Below, piece by piece: positions 1 to 5,655 of a DNA stretch of 18,849 nt (its first letter is position 1; each line of letters begins with the position of its first letter). The position numbers and the translations under genes were made by a program. The DNA comes from M55B132 sp964508895 (lineage in GTDB: Bacteria; Bacteroidota; Bacteroidia; Bacteroidales; B18-G4): the NCBI GenBank assembly GCA_964508895.1, contig CAZDWF010000072.1:1-18849 (forward strand), in the 5' to 3' direction. Under the pieces are notes generated by a model. That model did not search any database. It had not been told where the DNA came from and saw only the letters and a list, made by a program, of their open reading frames with translations.

Positions 1-444
1 AATGTAGTAAAGGGAATAGGGGATGAGTTAATGCTGTATATTCCTGATGAAGAACTCCATAAGAAAGAATCTATTAATAATTACCTGGCTTTGCTTGAAG
101 AGATCTTTGCAACAATTGATAATATTAAAAACTATCCTATACCCGATACATTCTTAAATTGCAAGGTGTCAATACATTACTGTACAGAGGTTTATAATAT
201 CACATTTTTTAAAGGAGCTAATGATTATTATGGGCAGGATATTGACCTGACAGCCAGATTAATGTCAAAAGCAAAATCGAACAGAATTGTAATGAGTGAG
301 AAGTTTTATATAAAAGTCAAGAATGATATTATAAATATGGGGGTGGACTCTGCAAATACATGTATTAAGCATATTTCAGAGAAATATATTGAGGATTTTA
401 AAGGTGTGCCACATCCAACCGAATTAAGGATACTGGATATTTAA
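1..444 (+). CDS. Class III adenylate/guanylate cyclase-like domain protein, 3' part only
   Basis: The reading frame is open from base 1, so the gene begins upstream of the window; 147 codons of its C-terminal part are visible. The segment KGIGDELM matches the K-x-x-GD-E motif around the metal-binding Asp of class III nucleotidyl cyclases. About 75 residues later, the GQDIDLTARL stretch aligns with the family's G-x-x-V-N-x-A-x-R-L motif, followed by a 'vs...f' segment (IVMSEKFY). At the position of the usual transition-state Asn there is Asp (DIDLTAR), while the Arg is kept. Cyclase activity is therefore uncertain: it could be an active variant, a signalling pseudo-enzyme or a related domain. 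N-terminal sensor domains, if any, lie outside the window. It is followed after 17 bp by the pterin synthase gene on the same strand and may be co-transcribed with it. Confidence 0.72.
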   Translation, partial: NVVKGIGDELMLYIPDEELHKKESINNYLALLEEIFATIDNIKNYPIPDTFLNCKVSIHYCTEVYNITFFKGANDYYGQDIDLTARLMSKAKSNRIVMSEKFYIKVKNDIINMGVDSANTCIKHISEKYIEDFKGVPHPTELRILDI

Positions 445-461
445 TCTAAATCAGGACAATC

Positions 462-881
462 ATGAAACCAAAGATAGCTACTGTTTGCAGGAAATCTCAT
501 TTTAATGCAGCTCATCGCCTAAATAATCCATCCTGGGATAAAAAAAGGAATTTAGATGTATTTGGGGTGTGCAATAATGATAACTTTCATGGCCATAATT
601 ATGATTTAATTGTTAAGGTTAAAGGAAATATTGATAGCAATACTGGCTATGTTCTGGATATGAAGATACTTCAGAATATTATTGATGAACACATTATTGG
701 TCGCTTTGATCATAAAAATCTTAATCTTGATATAGAGGATTTTATGGATTTGAATCCTACTTCTGAAAATATTGCTGTAGTAATATGGAACATTCTCAGG
801 GAGAGGATCAATAATGATTTCGACATTCAGGTAGTGCTTTATGAGACAGATAGAAACTTTGTTGAATATGCGGGTGAGTGA
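462..881 (+). CDS. 6-pyruvoyl-tetrahydropterin synthase (PTPS/QueD family)
   Basis: A complete 139-aa member of the PTPS/QueD fold. Zinc ligands are visible as H18 (FNAAHRL), H43 and H45 (FHGHNY). The catalytic Cys is C37, with D83-H84 in DHKNLNLD and the pterin-anchoring Glu E129 in YETDRNFVEY. The family converts dihydroneopterin triphosphate either to 6-pyruvoyl-tetrahydropterin (tetrahydrobiopterin-type pathway) or to 6-carboxy-tetrahydropterin (queuosine pathway, QueD). Here Cys and HGH are separated by five residues, and the FGVCNN-HGHNY, DHKNLNLD and YETD segments closely resemble animal PTPS as I remember it; QueD usually has a three-residue spacing. I therefore favour PTPS over QueD. 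No queC, queE or folE gene is next to it. The stop codon overlaps a possible GTG start of the next gene, so translation may be coupled. Confidence 0.9.
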   Translation: MKPKIATVCRKSHFNAAHRLNNPSWDKKRNLDVFGVCNNDNFHGHNYDLIVKVKGNIDSNTGYVLDMKILQNIIDEHIIGRFDHKNLNLDIEDFMDLNPTSENIAVVIWNILRERINNDFDIQVVLYETDRNFVEYAGE

Positions 882-883
882 TT

Positions 884-1387
884 ATGAATAGGAAATACTT
901 ATTAGTTGCCATAGTAATATTAGTTTTTGTGATTGTAGCTCTGATTATCGTCTTTTACAAGTCATCAGAATCAGATAAAACCAAATTAACTCCAAAAGAA
1001 AAATATAAACTTGAGGCCAGGGTTAATTTCATTTCCTCAAATGGCAAAGATACTTTGAGTGTATTATGGGTTGAGGTGGCAGATACGCCTTATGAGCACA
1101 GTAAAGGTTTGATGTATAGGTTTAATATGCCGGATACTGTTGGTATGCTTTTCATTTATCCTGATTCTCAGGAACGCTCTTACTGGATGCAAAATACCAG
1201 GATGTCACTCGATATCATTTATATCGATAATAAAATGAGGATTATCTCAGTTTATGAATTTACTATTCCTTTTTCTGAAGACGGGCTTCCATCCAATGGT
1301 CCAAGCAAATATGTGATTGAGACAAATGCGGGGTATATAGAGGAAAATGGAATTGAGCCTGGAGGCTATATTTTAATTAAGAATTAA
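884..1387 (+). CDS. Membrane-anchored DUF192 protein
   Basis: 167 aa from the ATG at 884. A GTG two codons earlier (878) overlaps the upstream stop, but the ATG directly before NRKYLL is the more natural start. Residues about 5-26 form one hydrophobic helix, so the protein is probably anchored in the inner membrane (or exported) with its domain outside the cytoplasm. Residues about 55-165 match DUF192: VEVADTPYEHSKGLMYR, then GMLFIYP, YWMQNTRMSLDIIYID and YVIETNAG. DUF192 proteins are small beta-rich proteins of unknown biochemical role, often secreted. The gene follows the pterin synthase with no gap and is probably in the same transcript. It ends 3 bp from the convergent yidD stop, and a direct repeat spans the junction. 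Confidence 0.85.
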   Translation: MNRKYLLVAIVILVFVIVALIIVFYKSSESDKTKLTPKEKYKLEARVNFISSNGKDTLSVLWVEVADTPYEHSKGLMYRFNMPDTVGMLFIYPDSQERSYWMQNTRMSLDIIYIDNKMRIISVYEFTIPFSEDGLPSNGPSKYVIETNAGYIEENGIEPGGYILIKN

Positions 1388-1390
1388 TAA

Positions 1391-1672
1391 TTAAGAATTG
1401 TTTTGTTTTTCAGATGGTGTTTTGTTGATTTTTTTGAAGTGAAATTCATCAGGGACAGGATCGAACCCACTGCTACCCCAGGGATGGCATTTTGAAAATC
1501 TTTTTATCCCTAGCCATATTCCTTTGATTGCACCATGTTTCTTTAGGGCGATTATTGTATACTCAGAGCAGCTTGGTAAATGTCTGCAAGAAGAAGGTGT
1601 TAACGGTGAAATACTATACCTGTATATATAAACAAGTGCAAGGAATGGAAATGCAAGGATCTTCTTAATCAT
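1391..1672 (-). CDS. yidD: YidD, membrane protein insertion efficiency factor
   Basis: 93 aa from the ATG at 1672. A TTG seven codons earlier is possible, but the ATG fits the family start. The hallmark pattern is complete: RYSISPLTPSSCR (residues 18-30), LPSCSEYTIIALKKHG (32-47), GIWLGIKRFSKCHP (51-64) and GFDPVP (69-74). YidD is a small amphipathic inner-membrane-associated protein that assists YidC-dependent membrane protein insertion. The C-terminal tail after DPVP is polar, lysine-rich and not conserved. The start codon overlaps the histidine kinase stop by eight bases (ATGATTAA), implying co-transcription and translational coupling with the kinase. That is an odd neighbour, since yidD often lies with rnpA and yidC. 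Confidence 0.93.
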   Translation of the reverse strand: MIKKILAFPFLALVYIYRYSISPLTPSSCRHLPSCSEYTIIALKKHGAIKGIWLGIKRFSKCHPWGSSGFDPVPDEFHFKKINKTPSEKQNNS

Positions 1673-4556
1673 TGTTTCCAAGGTATTTATCAAGGGTCTT
1701 TAGTAGAATGTCAGTATCAATTGGTTTATTGATGATTTCATCATATTTCTTACATTTTCTTTCGAGTTCTTCAACCGAAGTGTCTTTGTCGGCCATACAA
1801 ATGATATTTAAAGAAGGAATAATATCTTTCAGGCTGTCGAATATATATTCTTTTTCCCTGACAACCAGTGAGCAGGATAATAAAACAGTATTGATCAAAT
1901 TATTGCTTCTGCATATTTCTATTGCTTGCTTTGAGTTGCCAACGTATAATATTTTTGCTTTATCATTTAAAATTTCTTCCAGTTGTATATAATCCTGGAT
2001 AACATCATCAATTACCAGAATTTGCTTATTATCCCATATAAATTGTTTGTGTTCTTCGGTATCCTGGAAAACTATTCCCGGAATTTCAAAATAAAAGGAT
2101 GATCCCTTGCCCAATTCTGATTCAACCCATATCTTACCACCTAAGAGATTTACGAGGCTATGCGTGATAGCAAGCCCAAGGCCGGTACCTTCTTTCTTAA
2201 TACTTAATGGCTTAGGCTCCTGGATAAACCTGTCGAATATTAGTTTCTGATATTTCTTGGATATTCCAATACCTGTATCCCTTACAAAAAAACGTATTGA
2301 ATTATTCTTAACGATCTCATATCCGTATTCTACAAAACCATTTGAGGTGAACTTAAATGAATTGCCAATCAAATTTATAAAGATTTGTTTAAGCCTGGAT
2401 GGATCTGAAAATACTATGTATTGTAATCTGGGCTCAGGGATTATTGTTTTTAGCTCTATATCTTCTTTACCCCTTTTTAATTTCAGTGAATTAAACAGCA
2501 TATACATTTCATCCAGGAAGAGATTGATGTCAAATTTTATATTAAATAACTTAATTACATTCGATTGTATTTTGGTGAATTCAAGGATGTCGTTTGTTAG
2601 GCTAAGTAATGCCTGGCTGTTAATATTGATTATGTTCAAAAATTCATCTTTACTGTTAGGGCTTAACTCAGGCGATTGTATCATATTTGAGAAACTGATA
2701 ATTGCCTTAATAGGTGTCTGTATCTCATGAGATATGTTTGCAAGGAATGTAGATTTTGATTTATCTGATTCCTCTGCCTTTTCTTTGGCTTTTATTAATT
2801 CTTCATCGTATTTTTTTCTTTGTATAGCATTGGCAATGATCTGACCTGTGATCTCGTAAGCATTGACCTTTTCTTTATTCCATTCAAACTCCTTTTCATT
2901 TGAATCAAAGCCATAAAATCCAATTAGTGAATTTCTATTAAGCATTGGGAACTTAAGAGAGGATTCAAAATCAAAGCCAGACATTTTTTGTGTTATATCT
3001 TTCCCTTTGAATAATTTACTGATATCATTTTTATTATAAAGTATGCTATCTCCTTTTTTCAGTATGTTGTATGCAGGATTTAAAGCATAAGTTGATATTT
3101 GCGGAATAGTTTCGGTTCGTGGACTCACTCCTCTTTCGTGATATTCATATGAAAGCTCAAAAGTGTTGCTTTCAATGTTCCACAAGTAGACAAATGCTCT
3201 GTCAGCTTTAGTGAACCGACATACTTCCTGCAGAGCTGTGTTGATTCCCTGATCAATTTTAATAGTATCCAGCCTGATAAATTCCGAGGATGTTTTATTA
3301 ATCAATTCAATAAATTGCATCCTCTGTTTAAGGAGTTTCTCAGCATACTTCCTCATACTAATATTATTGATCGCAATTACATACACCTCTTTACCTTTAT
3401 ATTTATATTTTTTCCATTGAATTTCGGCATTAAACTTTTTATTTTCCTTTGTTAGTGCAATTACTTCCAATGCTGTATCCATATCTTCCAGGAATACTTT
3501 CCGAAACACTTTGTGATAATTCTTTGAGATCAGGTCAAATACATTTTTCCCAAGGAATTCATCATTGGAATAAGCAAACATTTCTTTTGCAGCCTGGTTT
3601 GATTCAAGGCATATTTGATTTTCAACCATCAGAATTGTCTCAAATGTTGCATTGGATAATGCTAAATGTCGTTCCTGGTTTTCAATAAGGGCTAATTCTA
3701 CCAGTTTCCTTTCCTCTATTTCAGAAGTTAGGAGTAGGGTTCTGTCCTGAACTTTACTTTCCAGATCCAGGTTAAGGCGTTGTAATTCATATTCAATCTG
3801 TTTTTGCTTACTGATGTTCACCACAACCCCTCTGATTCCTACTGTCTGCTGTGAATCAATAATTGGTGAGGCATACATTAATGCAGGGAATGTTTCTCCG
3901 GTTTTTGTTCTCAGGTGTATCTCAATTTCTTTATCCAGCACCTCTCCGTCCATATTCTTAAGTAGTTGCTCCATACTTTTCATGGATTCAAGATCAGAAA
4001 GAATTACTTTATGAAGGGTAATGCCTTTTTCTATTTCCTTATCTGTGTAACCAAGTATTTTATGTGCTTTCTTATTAATAAAAGTAAAACGCCCTTTTAA
4101 ATCAGCTTCAAAGATAATTTCAGGTAGAAGTTCGGCCAGGTCTTTGAATTTTTTCTCAGTTTCTTTAATTTTTTTATTTAACAGGATATTTGTACCTATA
4201 TCATGAATGATCTTCACCAGTTTATCCTGCTCGATTGGTTTCAAGAGGTAACCAGAGACCCCCAGCTCTATGGATTTTATAAAAAAATCTGTGTCCTGAT
4301 AGCCTGAAATCAAAATAATCTTAATAGAGTCATCTATTTCTTTGATCTTTTTGGCCATCTCCAGACCATCCATCTTTGGCATTATAATATCACTAAGAAC
4401 AATGTCAGGTTTATGTTCCTTAAAAATATTAATTCCTTCAATGCCATTATCAGCATGGAAAACTTTATTAACTATCCTGTCGAGAAATTTAGAGTATAAG
4501 ATTTTAGATACTTTGTCGTCCTCAACCAGTAATACTGATATGTCAAGTTTATTCAT
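1665..4556 (-). CDS. Hybrid sensor histidine kinase (REC-PAS-PAS-GAF-HisKA-HATPase-pseudo-REC)
   Basis: 963 aa with no transmembrane helix, so probably cytoplasmic. Domains in order: receiver at about 5-122 with acidic D13/D14, phospho-acceptor D56 and K106-P107; a PAS domain at about 135-250; a coiled linker at 251-295; a second PAS at about 297-402; a GAF-like domain at about 415-580 (ADRAFVYLWN, SLIGFYGFD); HisKA with H610 in NISHEIQTP; and HATPase_c with N732 (N-box), DTGIG 760-764 and GTGLGL 790-795. A C-terminal receiver-like domain (843-960) keeps D850/D851 and K944-P945 but has Ser (S894) where the phospho-accepting Asp should be, so it is probably a pseudo-receiver. An N-terminal receiver suggests that input comes from another kinase. 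The divergent LuxR-type regulator is a natural candidate partner, but such regulators usually pair with HisKA_3 kinases, so this pairing is inference. Confidence 0.93.
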   Translation of the reverse strand: MNKLDISVLLVEDDKVSKILYSKFLDRIVNKVFHADNGIEGINIFKEHKPDIVLSDIIMPKMDGLEMAKKIKEIDDSIKIILISGYQDTDFFIKSIELGVSGYLLKPIEQDKLVKIIHDIGTNILLNKKIKETEKKFKDLAELLPEIIFEADLKGRFTFINKKAHKILGYTDKEIEKGITLHKVILSDLESMKSMEQLLKNMDGEVLDKEIEIHLRTKTGETFPALMYASPIIDSQQTVGIRGVVVNISKQKQIEYELQRLNLDLESKVQDRTLLLTSEIEERKLVELALIENQERHLALSNATFETILMVENQICLESNQAAKEMFAYSNDEFLGKNVFDLISKNYHKVFRKVFLEDMDTALEVIALTKENKKFNAEIQWKKYKYKGKEVYVIAINNISMRKYAEKLLKQRMQFIELINKTSSEFIRLDTIKIDQGINTALQEVCRFTKADRAFVYLWNIESNTFELSYEYHERGVSPRTETIPQISTYALNPAYNILKKGDSILYNKNDISKLFKGKDITQKMSGFDFESSLKFPMLNRNSLIGFYGFDSNEKEFEWNKEKVNAYEITGQIIANAIQRKKYDEELIKAKEKAEESDKSKSTFLANISHEIQTPIKAIISFSNMIQSPELSPNSKDEFLNIININSQALLSLTNDILEFTKIQSNVIKLFNIKFDINLFLDEMYMLFNSLKLKRGKEDIELKTIIPEPRLQYIVFSDPSRLKQIFINLIGNSFKFTSNGFVEYGYEIVKNNSIRFFVRDTGIGISKKYQKLIFDRFIQEPKPLSIKKEGTGLGLAITHSLVNLLGGKIWVESELGKGSSFYFEIPGIVFQDTEEHKQFIWDNKQILVIDDVIQDYIQLEEILNDKAKILYVGNSKQAIEICRSNNLINTVLLSCSLVVREKEYIFDSLKDIIPSLNIICMADKDTSVEELERKCKKYDEIINKPIDTDILLKTLDKYLGNND

Positions 4557-4578
4557 ATAGCATATTTCTAAGGATTAA

Positions 4579-4610
4579 CAAACGTACATAATGTTTATTA
4601 TGAAAACAAT
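4579..4610 (-). promoter_or_regulatory. Candidate promoter of the hybrid kinase gene
   Basis: Read on the minus strand, TACGTTTG (plus 4586-4579) is an exact match to the Bacteroidota -7 element TAnnTTTG. About 20 bp upstream of it lies ATTG (plus 4610-4607), three of four bases of the -33 TTTG element. The expected transcription start is about 15-20 bp before the kinase ATG at 4556. Assigned from sequence pattern only. Confidence 0.5.
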
Positions 4611-4635
4611 ACACAGACTTCATAAAAACATTATG
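4587..4635. repeat. Inverted repeat in the divergent kinase/regulator intergenic region
   Basis: CATAATGTTT (4587-4596) and its exact reverse complement AAACATTATG (4626-4635) are separated by 29 bp. The left arm is also half of a local inverted repeat (CATAAT-GTTT-ATTATG, 4587-4602) and lies in the spacer between the -33 and -7 elements of the predicted kinase promoter. The placement suits a regulator binding site, possibly for the neighbouring LuxR-type protein. This is inference. Confidence 0.4.
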
Positions 4636-4757
4636 GAAGTTCTCTGCTCTAAGTATAGTTTTTTCATATTTTAAACAAAAATAAAACTTTTACAGAGGAA
4701 ATATACTAAATTTACATGGGAAAATAATAACTAAACCTGCTGTCATTGGAGACTATT

Positions 4758-5408
4758 ATGAAAAAAATCAAATTATTAATCGTTGAAGATCATGAAGTTG
4801 TAATCAAGGGTATAAAAGCATTATTAATGCCATACGCTGAACTGGAGGTAGTTGGATATGCACTTGAAGCTAAAGATGCACAGAGAAAGATTGATGAACT
4901 TCAGCCTGATGTGATCATTATGGATATTAACCTTCCTGAAACTTCAGGTATTGAGCTTACCAAAATTATAACTGAGAAATACCCGGAAGCCAAGGTTGTT
5001 TATTATACATCTCATGTTGATGAGGAACTTATTACCCAGGGTTTTGAAGCAGGAGCTTATGGTTATGTTCCTAAGAACTTCAGCACCGAAGAATTGATTG
5101 AAGCAATACATTTGGTTCATAGCGGACAGAAATTTATGAAAGGCATAGTTTCAGAAAAATTTCTCAGTAGCTATTTGAAGTCTGAAAAAGAAAAAAAACT
5201 ACTACAGAACATACCTCTTTCAGAGAGGGAGAGGGAAATACTGAAATATATTAGCGAAGGATATAGTAATAAAATTATAGCCAACAAATTGTTCATTAGC
5301 ATAAGAACTGTTGAAACCCATAAACATAACCTTATGAAAAAGCTGAATATATTCAGTACCGCAGAGCTTGTTATTTACGCAATCCAGAATGGGATTATAA
5401 AAATCTAA
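4758..5408 (+). CDS. NarL/FixJ-type response regulator (REC-LuxR HTH)
   Basis: 216 aa from the ATG at 4758, preceded by GGAG at 4748-4751. An upstream in-frame TTG is less likely. Residues 4-120 are a receiver: E10/D11 acidic pocket, phospho-acceptor D56 in DVIIMDINLP, T84 and K106. Residues about 152-214 are a LuxR/GerE helix-turn-helix: LSEREREILKYISEGYSNKIIA, then SIRTVETHKHNLMKKL. Such proteins bind DNA as phosphorylated dimers and activate or repress transcription. The gene is divergent from the hybrid kinase across a 200-bp region containing an inverted repeat. It may be regulated together with the kinase or receive phosphate from it, but this cannot be shown from sequence. The downstream end is closed by a strong hairpin terminator at 5543-5591. 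Confidence 0.93.
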   Translation: MKKIKLLIVEDHEVVIKGIKALLMPYAELEVVGYALEAKDAQRKIDELQPDVIIMDINLPETSGIELTKIITEKYPEAKVVYYTSHVDEELITQGFEAGAYGYVPKNFSTEELIEAIHLVHSGQKFMKGIVSEKFLSSYLKSEKEKKLLQNIPLSEREREILKYISEGYSNKIIANKLFISIRTVETHKHNLMKKLNIFSTAELVIYAIQNGIIKI

Positions 5409-5417
5409 ATTAAGGTT

Positions 5418-5452
5418 AACTACGTGTATTTACGTAGTTGTATACGTAAATA
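5418..5452. repeat. Two overlapping, mutually exclusive inverted repeats built on TACGTA
   Basis: Stem A is AACTACGT (5418-5425) with ACGTAGTT (5432-5439), 8 bp and a 6-nt loop. Stem B is TATTTACGTA (5427-5436) with TACGTAAATA (5443-5452), 10 bp and a 6-nt loop. Both use bases 5432-5436, so in RNA only one can form at a time. They start 10 bp after the response-regulator stop codon. They could be a 3'-UTR switch or stabiliser, or stacked protein-binding palindromes. Confidence 0.6.
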
Positions 5453-5515
5453 TGCAGATATCAATATATGTGTTATTGCTAATTGACTGTTGATCATGAA
5501 CAATTTAAATTTGCA

Positions 5516-5535
5516 AAATCTAATTAATTAGATTT
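5516..5535. repeat. Perfect 20-bp palindrome
   Basis: AAATCTAATT followed directly by its reverse complement AATTAGATTT. With no loop it is more like a dimeric protein binding site than an RNA hairpin. It lies 8 bp upstream of the terminator after the response regulator. No known regulator site is recognised. Confidence 0.45.
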
Positions 5536-5542
5536 GGGTTTT

Positions 5543-5591
5543 GCATTCCGGGTATCAATCCACATAAACGATACCGGAATGCTTTTTTTTT
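5543..5591 (+). terminator. Rho-independent terminator of the response-regulator transcript
   Basis: GCATTCCGG-GTATC (5543-5556) pairs with GATAC-CGGAATGC (5570-5582), leaving one unpaired G, around a loop of about 13 nt. It is followed by nine T residues (5583-5591). A strong intrinsic terminator for plus-strand transcription. Confidence 0.88.
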
Positions 5592-5624
5592 GATCGAAAA
5601 ATTTTGAAAGTAAAATATAAATTA

Positions 5625-5648
5625 ACCACTCATGAGAGTGGTTTTTTT
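5625..5648. terminator. Second intrinsic terminator, possibly bidirectional
   Basis: ACCACTC (5625-5631), loop ATGA, GAGTGGT (5636-5642), then a T run to 5648. It is a clear terminator for plus-strand transcripts. On the minus strand the same hairpin, 8 bp past the uvrA stop, is followed only by a broken T-rich stretch, so it may also end uvrA, less strongly. Confidence 0.7.
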
Positions 5649-5655
5649 TATGTAA

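Noticed and set aside
2257..2730. Long plus-strand open frames opposite the kinase gene, and similar ones opposite feoAB and recA
   Set aside because: They lie antisense to well-supported conserved genes, show no recognisable domain and have compositions expected from the reverse strand.
5543..5582. Inverted repeat considered as an integron-type attC recombination site
   Set aside because: It is followed directly by nine T residues, lacks the conserved attC core triplets and sits at a gene end; a terminator explains it fully.
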